Positions 19,224 to 27,285 of a stretch of 64,000 nt of DNA are shown piece by piece. The DNA lies in NCBI RefSeq assembly GCF_036287215.1, contig NZ_CP142860.1, forward strand, positions 124,001 to 188,000, read 5' to 3'. Position numbers and translations under genes: made by a program. Source of the DNA: Caproiciproducens sp. CPB-2. GTDB lineage: Bacteria > Bacillota > Clostridia > Oscillospirales > Acutalibacteraceae. The notes beneath the pieces were generated by a model. That model saw only the letters and a program-made list of their open reading frames with translations, ran no database searches and had not been told where the DNA came from. Position 1 is the first letter of the stretch; every line of letters begins with the position of its first letter.

Positions 19224-19372
19224 TCATTCCTCCATTAACAGTTTTGCAAATTTCTGCGGTTCCCGCATCAGGAAACCGCAGTGTCCGAAGCCTGCTTCTA
19301 CCGCCAGCGACACGTCTGTCCGCCCGGCCAGAGATGCAGGGCCGCCCTGCCTTTCCATAGGTTTCGATACGC
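19224..19372 (-). pseudogene. C-terminal remnant of an alpha/beta hydrolase
   Basis: The minus strand encodes about 50 residues ending AGFGHCGFLMREPQKFAKLL and MEE. This matches the end of alpha/beta hydrolases, where the catalytic His sits in a GHxxxxxxP context. Nothing of the nucleophile elbow or N-terminal sheet remains. The upstream sequence runs straight into the dispersed palindrome at 19,392-19,490. Its stop overlaps the ribosome site of the following membrane-protein gene, so the two were once coupled. Confidence 0.6.
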
Positions 19373-19391
19373 ATCGGGTTCCTTCTTTCTT

Positions 19392-19490
19392 AGCATTCCC
19401 AGTTGATTCTGCAGCAAGGTTACGTTCCTCCCCCGCCCAAGGCGGGGGAGGAACGTGTTTTGTCTCGCGAACTGAAATGGAATTGCTGTA
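19392..19490. repeat. Dispersed palindromic repeat, copy 2
   Basis: This is the second copy of the element at 5092-5189. The core stem is 16 bp perfect (19,422-19,437 with 19,441-19,456), differing from copy 1 by paired changes that keep it intact. The outer ends ATTCC-CAGTT and AACTG-(AAAT)-GGAAT are complementary. It lies between two broken genes, one on each strand. Confidence 0.75.
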
Positions 19491-19503
19491 GTTAGTTTTA
19501 AGC

Positions 19504-20245
19504 ATGGTTATGCTGTTTGCCCTTTGCTTTTCCGGCTGCGGCAGCCCGGAGGGAAGCAGCGCCGCGTCGGCTTGTTCGGATGCGTGGCCGGTGAAAACGG
19601 GTCCGTGACCGATCTGGTGGCCGAAAACGTCAAAGTCTCCGGCAATATGCTGGTCGGCGGCGTCATCGGCTACGGAGTTTCCAAGAAACCGGTGGAAAAC
19701 ATTACGCTTCAGGGCACAAACAGCGTGGCCGGCAACTTTCTGGTCGGCGGGATCGTGGGGGGCGGCTTCTGCGATATCAAAAACTGTAAGGCAAACGCCG
19801 ATGTCACGCTGAACGGGGACAACGCGCAGGGAATCGGCGTGCTTGCCGGCGGGATGGAGGAGAGCTCCATCGTCTCCTGCTCCGCGACAGGTTCGGTCAC
19901 GCGGGAAATGATGCCAAGACGCCGACGGCGATCAGCGGATGTACGGTAAAAGAGGACATCACCGCGCCGGCCAGCACAGAAAGAATCGGCGGCATCGTCG
20001 AAAGCGGGTTCTTCATGCAGGCGTACAAGGAACAGCGCCCCGAGCCGAACGCGTTTGTGGTCAGCGACTGCACAAGCACGGGAAGTATCAGCGCGGGTTC
20101 TCTGACCGGTACCGTCGCCGGGTACGGTTACAGCAATTCCAAGGTAGAGGACAGCTGCACCAGCGACATGACGGTCGGCGGCAAAAAGGGCGCTCCTCTG
20201 GTTGGGGGCGACAAAAATACCGTTGGTCTGGACGGCCTGAAATAA
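19504..20245 (+). pseudogene. Decayed GLUG-repeat surface lipoprotein
   Basis: An ATG at 19,504 opens a lipoprotein signal (MVMLFALCFSGCGSPEGSSA). The reading then shifts frame near 19,560 into GLFGCVAGENGSVTDLVAEN, which has the GLUG pattern of repeated Gly-rich beta strands. A second shift near 19,905 moves to a third frame, continuing to VGGDKNTVGLDGLK and a stop at 20,243-20,245. Most of the original N-terminal region is missing. GLUG proteins are usually surface-exposed or adhesin-like. Two independent lesions make this a true pseudogene. Confidence 0.7.
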
Positions 20246-20259
20246 TTTTATAGCTTGGG

Positions 20260-20296
20260 CGGCTGCTCTGCTGAACAGCGGAGCGGCCGTTTTTTT
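20260..20296 (+). terminator. Intrinsic terminator
   Basis: A 13-bp stem with G-U pairs (20,260-20,272 with 20,277-20,289), loop GAAC and a run of seven T follow the decayed GLUG gene. Confidence 0.8.
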
Positions 20297-20318
20297 CGTA
20301 AGCTGGCCATGCGGGGCC

Positions 20319-20375
20319 TTGACAAAAAATTTTTTTAGCTTTATGATAACAGCGTTATTGAATAACGAAGTTATC
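20319..20375 (+). promoter_or_regulatory. tetR-type promoter and operator
   Basis: TTGACA (20,319-20,324), 17 nt and TATGAT (20,342-20,347) form the promoter. A long dyad, GATAACAG-CGTTATT-g-AATAACG-AAGTTATC (20,345-20,375), with a perfect 7+1+7 core overlaps the -10 box. This fits self-repression by the TetR protein encoded 16 bp on. Confidence 0.7.
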
Positions 20376-20390
20376 TTATGGGAGCCTGTC

Positions 20391-21017
20391 ATGAAACGGA
20401 TGAATCAAAAGCTCGCGGACGATCTGCTTGAGGCCGGGAAGAAGGAATTTCTTTCCAAAGGCTTTCAGGGCGCTTCGCTGCGCGATATTTCCGCTTCCCT
20501 GGGCGTTACCACCGGGGCGATCTACCGCTACTATTTGGACAAGGAAGCCCTGTTTGAAGCCCTGGTGGAGGAACCGGCCCGTCAGCTGGTGGCCCGCTAC
20601 CGCGAGATTCAGCAGTCCTTTTCAGAGCTGCCGCTCGAACGTCAGCTTGCCGGTCTGCCGGAGGTTTCGGACGACGGGCAGATGTGGATGATCCGGCATA
20701 TCTACAGCCATTTCGACGCGTTCAAGCTGATCGGTTCCTGTGCCGCGGGGACAAAATACGAGCATTATATCGACACGCTGATCGAAATCGAAGTCAACGC
20801 GAGCCGTACCCTGATCGACCGGATGACAGCGGCGGGGCTTCCGGTCTATCCCCTTGACGACGGGCTGATCCACATTCTTGCCAGCGCCCTGTTTTCGGGG
20901 ATGTTTGAAACGGTGCGCCACGACATGCCTTTTGAAAAGGCCGTCGTCTACATGAACAGTCTGCGGGAATTCTATTCCGCCGGCTGGTTCAAAATTCTGG
21001 GGCTGCCGAAATCGTAA
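20391..21017 (+). CDS. TetR-family transcriptional regulator
   Basis: This 208-residue regulator has an N-terminal TetR helix-turn-helix (GASLRDISASLGVTTGAIYR, then YYLDKEALFEALV) and a helical ligand-binding domain. The ATG at 20,391 follows GGAG; an upstream in-frame codon lies inside the promoter and is rejected. It is followed after 55 bp by two ABC transporter genes on the same strand and probably regulates them and itself. The ligand is unknown. Confidence 0.87.
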   Translation: MKRMNQKLADDLLEAGKKEFLSKGFQGASLRDISASLGVTTGAIYRYYLDKEALFEALVEEPARQLVARYREIQQSFSELPLERQLAGLPEVSDDGQMWMIRHIYSHFDAFKLIGSCAAGTKYEHYIDTLIEIEVNASRTLIDRMTAAGLPVYPLDDGLIHILASALFSGMFETVRHDMPFEKAVVYMNSLREFYSAGWFKILGLPKS

Positions 21018-21035
21018 GCCCCTGATTTTTTGCTA

Positions 21036-21059
21036 TTTAGTTAGCTATAGCTAACTAAA
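21036..21059. promoter_or_regulatory. 24-bp perfect palindrome before the ABC genes
   Basis: TTTAGTTAGCTA is followed directly by its reverse complement, ending one base before the ribosome site GGAG of the first ABC gene. Its inner GTTAGCTA..GCTAAC is nearly the same as 30,424-30,439 upstream of the methyltransferase operon. It could be a regulator site or an RNA hairpin controlling translation. Confidence 0.65.
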
Positions 21060-21072
21060 GGAGATGTTTGTT

Positions 21073-22830
21073 ATGAAAGAAGAAAAAGAGAAAAAAGGAC
21101 CCGGTGCCGCCGCCAGACTGTGGGGCTGGGCCGCGCCCTATCGCGGAAGCTTCGTCGGCTCCGTGGTTCTGGCGGTTCTGGGGGTAGCCGGCGGGATGGT
21201 CCCCTATTTTTGCGCGGCTGCCGTGATCCGGCTGCTGCTGTCGGGGCGCGCGGATTGGAATTCCTGCCTGACGTGGTGCGGGGTCGCCCTCGCCGGGTAT
21301 CTCGGCAAGGTGGTTTTCGGCAGCCTGTCCACCCTGATTTCCCATACCGCGACCTATCACACCCTGCGCGACCTGCGCAAGGCGCTGACCGCGAAGCTGG
21401 CAAGGGTTCCGATGGGAACGGTGCTGGACACCCCCTCCGGCCAGTACAAAACCACCATTGTGGACCGTGTGGAAGGGATGGAGCCCACCCTTGCCCATCT
21501 GATTCCGGAGCTGACCTCCAACGCGCTGGTGCCCGCCGCCATCTTTGTTTACCTGCTGGTCCTTGACTGGCGCATGGCGCTGATTTCCCTGATCACGCTG
21601 GTGATCGGCCTTTTCCTTGTGTCGCAGAGCGGAAAAACCTATGCCAAGCGCTGGGCCGGGGCGGTGGAAACCGGGCGGCGGATGAACAACGCCATTGTGG
21701 AATATGTCGGCGGGATTCAGGTGGTCAAGGCGTTCAGCCAGTCCGCCGGTTCCTACCGGAAATATGCCGACGCAGTCAGGGCGAACGGGCAGTATTATGT
21801 CGACTGGTTCGGCGACAACCTGAAGTACATGTGCGCGTGGGGAGCCGTGATTCCGGCCGTGCTAACGTCCGTGCTGCCGGCGGGCTTTGCCTTCTGGGCG
21901 GGCGGCAGCCTTTCCGCCGAAAGCTTTCTGACCATCATCGTGCTGTCTTTGGGCCTGACCGGGCCGATCATGGCTGCGATGACCTTTATAGACGATTTAG
22001 CGGTCGTCTCCTCCAATGTGGCGGAAATCTCCGCGATCCTGGAGTCCCCCGAGCTGGAGCGGCCGCAGACGCCGGTCAGGCTGAAAAATCCTGAGATTGC
22101 CCTGCGGGACGTTTCGTTCTCCTACGGCAAGGACAACGAAGAGGTGCTTCACGAAGTCAATCTCAAAATCCGTCCCGGCACGGTGACGGCGCTGGTCGGG
22201 CCCTCCGGTTCGGGAAAGTCCACCATTGCCAAGCTGATCGCGGGCTTCTGGGACGTGACGGGCGGCGGGATCAGCGCCAACGGGGTGGATTTGCGAAAAA
22301 TTCCCCTGCGGCAGTGGACGGAGCAGATCGCCTATGTTTCACAGGATAACTATCTTTTCGACCGGTCGGTGCGCGAGAATATCCGCACGGGGCACAAAGG
22401 CGCGACGGACGCGGAGGTGGAAGCCGTGGCAGCGGCGGCCGGCTGCGGGGAATTTATCCGCCGGCTGGAAAACGGCTTTGACACGGTCGTCGGCAGCGGC
22501 GGCAGCCGCCTTTCGGGCGGGGAACGCCAGCGCGTCGCGATTGCCCGCGCAATGCTCAAGGACGCTCCGGTCGTGATTCTGGACGAAGCCACTTCCTCGA
22601 TCGACCCCGAGAACGAAGCCGCTATCCAGAAGGCGATTTCCGCCCTGACAAAGGGAAAAACGCTGATCGTCATTGCGCACCGGCTGTCTACCATCACCGA
22701 CGCCGACAACATCGTCGTGGTTCAGAAGGGACGGATCGCGGCGCAGGGCACACAGGAAGAGCTGCTCCGGGACTGTCCCCTATACGCCGGAATGTGGGCG
22801 GCGCATATAGGCGCCCGGGATCAGGGCTGA
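21073..22830 (+). CDS. ABC exporter-type transporter half (permease-ATPase fusion) 1
   Basis: This is a membrane domain of six predicted spans (residues about 15-300) fused to an ATPase: Walker A GPSGSGKST, signature RLSGGERQRVAIARA, Walker B VVILDEATSSID and the H-loop AHRLST. The ATG at 21,073 is preferred to one at 21,064 because AAAGGAG sits 9 nt before it. It is followed 15 bp later by a partner of the same type, so the pair is probably a heterodimer. Comparable TetR-linked pairs include siderophore importers of the YbtPQ/IrtAB type as well as drug exporters, and the direction of transport is not decided here. Confidence 0.88.
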   Translation: MKEEKEKKGPGAAARLWGWAAPYRGSFVGSVVLAVLGVAGGMVPYFCAAAVIRLLLSGRADWNSCLTWCGVALAGYLGKVVFGSLSTLISHTATYHTLRDLRKALTAKLARVPMGTVLDTPSGQYKTTIVDRVEGMEPTLAHLIPELTSNALVPAAIFVYLLVLDWRMALISLITLVIGLFLVSQSGKTYAKRWAGAVETGRRMNNAIVEYVGGIQVVKAFSQSAGSYRKYADAVRANGQYYVDWFGDNLKYMCAWGAVIPAVLTSVLPAGFAFWAGGSLSAESFLTIIVLSLGLTGPIMAAMTFIDDLAVVSSNVAEISAILESPELERPQTPVRLKNPEIALRDVSFSYGKDNEEVLHEVNLKIRPGTVTALVGPSGSGKSTIAKLIAGFWDVTGGGISANGVDLRKIPLRQWTEQIAYVSQDNYLFDRSVRENIRTGHKGATDAEVEAVAAAAGCGEFIRRLENGFDTVVGSGGSRLSGGERQRVAIARAMLKDAPVVILDEATSSIDPENEAAIQKAISALTKGKTLIVIAHRLSTITDADNIVVVQKGRIAAQGTQEELLRDCPLYAGMWAAHIGARDQG

Positions 22831-22845
22831 GGGAGGAGATAAAAA

Positions 22846-24579
22846 ATGTTTCATGTATTTCAAAAAATAGCCGCTTTTTCCGGCGAACGCCGGGGGCAGA
22901 TGTGGAGATCCATCGCGGTTTCCTTTGTCGGCTCGGCATTCTCCGCGCTGCAGTTTTATGCGCTGCTTTTGGTGCTGCAGGCGCTGACAACGGGAAATCG
23001 CGACGCCAAAACCGCTTGGACCGCGCTGATCGTCATGCTGGTCTCGATCGCCGGAAAAGCCGCCGCTTCCTTCTTCTCCAATATGCAGCAGACGCAGATC
23101 GGGTATTTTATGGTATCGGATAAACGCATCCATATCGGGGACCGCCTGCGCTATATCCCCATGGGGTATTTCAATCAAAACAGCCTTGGCAATATTACCG
23201 GGGTGGTCACCACAACGCTGGGGGATGTGGAAAACTCCGCCGCCCGGTGCATGGTGAGCGTTCTGGGCGGGCTTCTCACTTCCGCCGCGCTGGGCCTCGG
23301 CGTATGCGTGATCGACTGGCGCATCGGGCTGATTGTTTTAGCGGGTATGGCCGTCTATCTGCTGGCGACCGAGGCGGCGCAGCGCGGCGTTTCAAAAAGC
23401 TTTCCGAAACGCCAGAGGGCGCAGGAAAGCCTGGTTTCCGCCGTGATGGAATACCTGCAGGGCATGAGCGTGGTCAAAGCCTTTGGGCTGGAAAACGATG
23501 GCGATCAGGAAATCCGAAAATCCATTGATGAAAGCTGCGCCCGGAATCTGGCGGTTACCCGGAACGTCATTCCATGGGATATCCTGAAAGGGGCTGTGAT
23601 CCGCGTCGCGAGCGTCGCCATCCTGACCGCTACGCTGGCTTTCTATCTGAACGGGGAGCTGCCGCTGGTAAACTGCCTGCTGCTGCTCATCGCCTCCTTT
23701 ATGGTTTACGGCGAGCTGGAATCCGCCGGGAATATGGCTTCCGTGCTGCAGATGATGGACGCCTCCATGGAAAAGGCCAATTCCGTCGACGATACGCCGA
23801 CGATGGATACCGAGGGCAGGGAGCTGGCCCCCAAAGCCTCCGGCATTGTATTCCGGGACGTTGGCTTTTCCTATGGGGACCGGAAGGTTCTGGACGGCGT
23901 CAGCCTGACCATTCCGGAAAAAACCACGACGGCGGTCGTCGGCCCGTCCGGCGGCGGAAAAACCACGCTGTGCAGCCTGATCGCCCGTTTCTGGGATGTG
24001 GACAGCGGCTCCATCACCGTCGGCGGACACGATGTGCGGGAATATAAGCTGGACAGCCTGATGAAAAATATCGCCATGGTTTTTCAGGACGTCTACCTTT
24101 TTAACGATACGATTGAAAATAATATCAAATTCGGAAAGCCGGACGCGACGCATGAACAGGTGGCCGCCGCGGCGAAAGCGGCCTGCTGCGACGAGTTCAT
24201 TTCCGCTCTCCCGCAGGGCTACGGTTCCATGGTCGGCGAGGGCGGCTGCTCCCTTTCGGGCGGGGAGAAGCAGCGGATTTCCATCGCCAGGGCCATGCTG
24301 AAGAACGCGCCGATCGTCATTCTGGACGAGGCGACCGCGAATGTGGACCCGGAAAACGAGGCCGAGCTGCAGAAAGCGATCGACGCGCTGACGCACAACA
24401 AAACGATTATCATGATTGCGCACCGCCTGAAAACGGTGGAAAAGGCCGAACAGATTCTGGTTCTGGACGGCGGGAAAATCGTGCAGAGGGGTACCCATCA
24501 GGAACTGGCGGGGCAGCCCGGCATCTATTCCGAATTCCTCAATGCCCGCAGAGAGGCGATCGGCTGGAAGCTGGCCTGA
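22846..24579 (+). CDS. ABC exporter-type transporter half (permease-ATPase fusion) 2
   Basis: This partner of the preceding protein has 577 residues with six predicted spans, then Walker A GPSGGGKTT, signature SLSGGEKQRISIARA, Walker B IVILDEATANVD and AHRLKT. Both halves keep the catalytic Glu after Walker B, so both nucleotide sites may be active. It starts after GGAGGAG, and a strong terminator follows at 24,615. A remnant of a third, internally deleted exporter gene lies at 25,947-26,168, suggesting past duplication of this type in the region. Confidence 0.88.
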   Translation: MFHVFQKIAAFSGERRGQMWRSIAVSFVGSAFSALQFYALLLVLQALTTGNRDAKTAWTALIVMLVSIAGKAAASFFSNMQQTQIGYFMVSDKRIHIGDRLRYIPMGYFNQNSLGNITGVVTTTLGDVENSAARCMVSVLGGLLTSAALGLGVCVIDWRIGLIVLAGMAVYLLATEAAQRGVSKSFPKRQRAQESLVSAVMEYLQGMSVVKAFGLENDGDQEIRKSIDESCARNLAVTRNVIPWDILKGAVIRVASVAILTATLAFYLNGELPLVNCLLLLIASFMVYGELESAGNMASVLQMMDASMEKANSVDDTPTMDTEGRELAPKASGIVFRDVGFSYGDRKVLDGVSLTIPEKTTTAVVGPSGGGKTTLCSLIARFWDVDSGSITVGGHDVREYKLDSLMKNIAMVFQDVYLFNDTIENNIKFGKPDATHEQVAAAAKAACCDEFISALPQGYGSMVGEGGCSLSGGEKQRISIARAMLKNAPIVILDEATANVDPENEAELQKAIDALTHNKTIIMIAHRLKTVEKAEQILVLDGGKIVQRGTHQELAGQPGIYSEFLNARREAIGWKLA

Positions 24580-24614
24580 CGGAGTCACGGATTCTTTGGG
24601 CGTTATTCATGAGA

Positions 24615-24645
24615 ACAGGGATATGGAGTCACTCCATATCCCTGT
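24615..24645. terminator. Bidirectional terminator
   Basis: A 15-bp perfect stem (ACAGGGATATGGAGT and its complement) around a single base lies between the ABC pair and the convergent deformylase-like gene. The plus strand continues AGTATTTTAG. Confidence 0.7.
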
Positions 24646-24651
24646 AGTATT

Positions 24652-25062
24652 TTAGATCAGGATTCCTTCGCAGTGGTCGATTTCATGCTGAATGATCTGT
24701 GCCGTCCATCCGGTGAAGGTCTGCTTTTGGGGCCGGAAGCTCCGGTCAAGGAACTCCACTTCAATGGACCGGTACCGGGTGGTTTTCCGCACGCCGGTCA
24801 GCGACAGGCAGCCCTCTTCCGTTTCATACGGTCCGGCGCGCTTTGCAATGACCGGATTGATCATCGGAATGTTCACGGGGCCAAGGCTGAACGCGAGGAT
24901 GCGTTTGTTGACGCCGATCATATTTGCCGCCATGCCGACGCACTCCGCCGCGTTGGCCCTCAGGGTGTCCAGCAGATCGTTGACGACCGGCAGGTCGGCT
25001 TTCGTCGCCGGAACCGACTTCCGGCTCAGAAAAACAGGATCTTTACAAATTGGTTTTATCAT
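24652..25062 (-). CDS. Divergent peptide deformylase-like protein
   Basis: This 136-residue deformylase-fold protein keeps motif 2 (EEGCLS) and motif 3 (QHEIDHCEG), which supply the metal ligands. Motif 1 reads VGMAANMIG, where the usual Gln that stabilises the transition state is Met. It is clearly different from the canonical Def at 11,176. Its start overlaps the yaaA stop by ATGA, so both are translated together. It may be a specialised or low-activity deformylase. Confidence 0.8.
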   Translation of the reverse strand: MIKPICKDPVFLSRKSVPATKADLPVVNDLLDTLRANAAECVGMAANMIGVNKRILAFSLGPVNIPMINPVIAKRAGPYETEEGCLSLTGVRKTTRYRSIEVEFLDRSFRPQKQTFTGWTAQIIQHEIDHCEGILI

Positions 25063-25823
25063 ATTGAACTCCGTTGGGTTTTCTTTTTGATAAATACGAA
25101 ATGATCGTCCGTGGAAAGATTGTTATGATAAGTATATCCCAGACGGTCAAAATCCTTGACCCCGCCGGGGTCCGTTACCGCATTTTCCGCAAGCCAGCGG
25201 ACCATCTCCCCGCGGGCCATCTTGCACAGGGTACCCTTTTCGACGACCTTGCCATCAATGAATTCCCCAAAGGTACAGGTGAGAAAGCGGACCGATTTCG
25301 GCAGATGGCTCGAAACCGCCTTGCTGTATTCCCGGGAGGCCAGATTCAGGATAAAGCCGGTCTCCGAACAAAGCCGGCGCGCCGGTTTTTCTCCCCAGAA
25401 GGCATAGAGGTCTTTCTTTCCGTCTACCGACAGCTTCGCCTGCATTTCCAGACGGTAGGGCGTTACCCCGTCGAAAGGGCGCAGGAGACCATAGAATCCC
25501 GACAGGATGCGCAGATGCTCATCGATGTATGCAAACTGTTTGTCCTCAAACACGCCGGGGGCCATGTACTGGTACTGGATGCCCTCGTAAGACAGAATAG
25601 CGGGAGTCAGGTTTTCATACAGGTCCATCGTCCGCACATGACTGTAGTTGAGCGCGGCGATCGAATCGTTGCAGCGCCACAGACGCCTTAACTCGGCGCG
25701 GTCCATGCCCCGCAGGGCGGAAAGCAGTGCTTCCGCCTCCGGTAAAAACTGCGGCAGGCTTTCACAGGGCAGGCTGTCGGTGTCCACATTCATTTTCTTT
25801 GCGGGAGAGATGATGATTCGCAT
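25059..25823 (-). CDS. yaaA: YaaA/DUF328 peroxide-stress family protein
   Basis: This 254-residue protein opens with the hallmark MRIIISPAKKM and contains YSHVRTMDLYENLTPAILSYEG, FYGLLRPFDGVTPYRLEM and the C-terminal KDFDRLGYTY. E. coli YaaA lowers free iron and binds DNA under peroxide stress. The start at 25,823 is set by the conserved N-terminus; longer readings extend into non-conserved sequence. It is coupled to the deformylase-like gene downstream. Function in Clostridia is inferred from the family only. Confidence 0.88.
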   Translation of the reverse strand: MRIIISPAKKMNVDTDSLPCESLPQFLPEAEALLSALRGMDRAELRRLWRCNDSIAALNYSHVRTMDLYENLTPAILSYEGIQYQYMAPGVFEDKQFAYIDEHLRILSGFYGLLRPFDGVTPYRLEMQAKLSVDGKKDLYAFWGEKPARRLCSETGFILNLASREYSKAVSSHLPKSVRFLTCTFGEFIDGKVVEKGTLCKMARGEMVRWLAENAVTDPGGVKDFDRLGYTYHNNLSTDDHFVFIKKKTQRSSI

Positions 25824-25946
25824 AGGATTCCAACCTTGTCTTTGGAGTGGGGCACGGTGGTTTTCATATTTGAAAATAATGATATCAAAAAATCCGGAAG
25901 AATGCAAGATAAGACGTTCTTACAACCGGCTGTGTTTCTGCCCGGT

Positions 25947-26168
25947 TCAGGTGATTTTCCACCCTTCCGCCGACTGACGGATGGAGACAAAGTTCCGGTA
26001 AATCCCGTCCTGAGCCATCAGCTCGTCGTGTGTTCCGCGCTGGGCCACACGCCCGTCGTCGATCACCAGAAAAGAGAGCGCGACCCCGGCAGCGGCGATA
26101 GAGCCTGCCCATCCGATCTGAGCTGGAAATTTGGGATGCTTTATGATCTCCTGTCTGTAGTTTGCCAT
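25947..26168 (-). pseudogene. Internally deleted ABC exporter remnant
   Basis: A 73-codon frame begins MANYRQEIIKHPKFPAQIGW like the start of an exporter and ends VIDDGRVAQRGTHDELMAQD then GIYRNFVSIRQSAEGWKIT. That ending is the standard tail of an ABC exporter ATPase after the H-loop. All spans, Walker A, signature and Walker B are absent, so about 500 codons were lost with the ends still in frame. The product could not transport anything. Confidence 0.65.
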
Positions 26169-26287
26169 ATTTGCATTCTCATTGTATAATAAAAAACATT
26201 ATTACCCGACTGTGCAGAATTTACTTTGTTTTTCTGCTCTTGAGCGCATCCCGTTGTTTCCGTTTTATCATCTTAAGGAGAGTATGT

Positions 26288-27175
26288 ATGACCGAAAAAA
26301 TTACGCTGGACAAATTGCAGGCGAACTTAGACTTTTTTCACAAAATGTATGATGCGGTCCGTCTTGTGGACCCCGTGCGGAAAAGGGTTATGGAATACCG
26401 CAATAACGGTACGGCCGAAACGTGCGAGGCGTGTTACGCCTATTGGAGCAGCGGGCGCATCTGCGAAAACTGCGTGTCGATCCGGGCACACCGGGAGCAG
26501 AAGAGCTTTATGAAGCTGGAGCACAGCCCCGATGCGATTATGCTGGTCACGGCCCTGCCGATCGACTCCGAGGAGCGCCCCGTGGTATTGGAGATTCTGA
26601 AAAACGCGACGGATACCATGATGATCGGCACGGGCGAATACAATAAGGGTCAGGTGCTGTTTAACGCGGTCAGGGATATCAACGATATGGTCATCCGGGA
26701 CGAGCTGACGTCTTTGTATAACCGCCGGTTTCTGGATGACCGTCTGCCCACCGATATTGTCGGTGCGATGGTGGGCCAGAAGCCGCTGTCGGTTATTTTC
26801 ATCGATATTGACAATATGAAGACGGTCAACGACACCTTCGGTCATGCGGCCGGGGACCAGGTTCTGAAATTCGCGGCGGGGACGATCCGGAAATGCATCA
26901 GAAACGAGACGGACTGGGCGGCCCGCTACGGCGGCGACGAGTTCGTGATCTGCCTGAACAATACCGGCAGCGAAGAGGCGCACCGCGTTTCACAGCGGAT
27001 TTATCAGGATTTTGATAAAGCGGCGTTCCCCATACAGGGCAGCGATATTGGCATTACGGTATCTCAGGGAGTAGTAACAATGCCGGACTCCGGCTTAACG
27101 GCGGAGGAGATCATCAAGCTGGCCGATAAAAAAATGTATGAGGCGAAAAAACGCCATAAAAGAACGGAAAGATAA
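26288..27175 (+). CDS. GGDEF diguanylate cyclase with four-cysteine N-terminal domain
   Basis: This 295-residue protein has a C-terminal GGDEF domain (residues about 135-290) with an intact active site RYGGDEF and substrate motifs DIDNMKTVND and FGHAAGDQVL, so it should make cyclic-di-GMP. The inhibitory-site Arg is displaced (NETD in place of RxxD), so product feedback may be weak. The N-terminal domain contains CEACYAYWSSGRICENC, a CX2C-X9-CX2C arrangement likely to bind zinc or an iron-sulfur cluster. There is no signal peptide or membrane span. The ATG has AAGGAG at good spacing, so a longer hydrophobic reading from 26,162 is rejected. Confidence 0.85.
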   Translation: MTEKITLDKLQANLDFFHKMYDAVRLVDPVRKRVMEYRNNGTAETCEACYAYWSSGRICENCVSIRAHREQKSFMKLEHSPDAIMLVTALPIDSEERPVVLEILKNATDTMMIGTGEYNKGQVLFNAVRDINDMVIRDELTSLYNRRFLDDRLPTDIVGAMVGQKPLSVIFIDIDNMKTVNDTFGHAAGDQVLKFAAGTIRKCIRNETDWAARYGGDEFVICLNNTGSEEAHRVSQRIYQDFDKAAFPIQGSDIGITVSQGVVTMPDSGLTAEEIIKLADKKMYEAKKRHKRTER

Positions 27176-27212
27176 ATTTTAAGCCGCGGCGGGATAAATT
27201 GTAAAATACCTC

Positions 27213-27243
27213 TTGACTCTCCCATTATGGGATACTTTATACT
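27213..27243 (+). promoter_or_regulatory. MerR-type promoter with 19-bp spacer
   Basis: TTGACT (27,213-27,218) and TATACT (27,238-27,243) are 19 bp apart, and the spacer holds the dyad TCCCAT-t-ATGGGA. Over-long spacers with a central dyad are the signature of promoters activated by MerR-family twisting, here presumably by the gene 43 bp downstream. Confidence 0.8.
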
Positions 27244-27285
27244 GTAACTGAGCTCAAAAAAGCACACGCGCGTGAGGTGTCAGCC

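Noticed and set aside
19224..19505. Single 93-residue protein on the minus strand
   Set aside because: Its first half is translated dispersed repeat; only the last about 50 residues resemble a hydrolase end.
26162..26287. Longer GGDEF protein with a hydrophobic N-terminal segment
   Set aside because: The added residues fall in the promoter region, and a strong ribosome site marks the ATG at 26,288.
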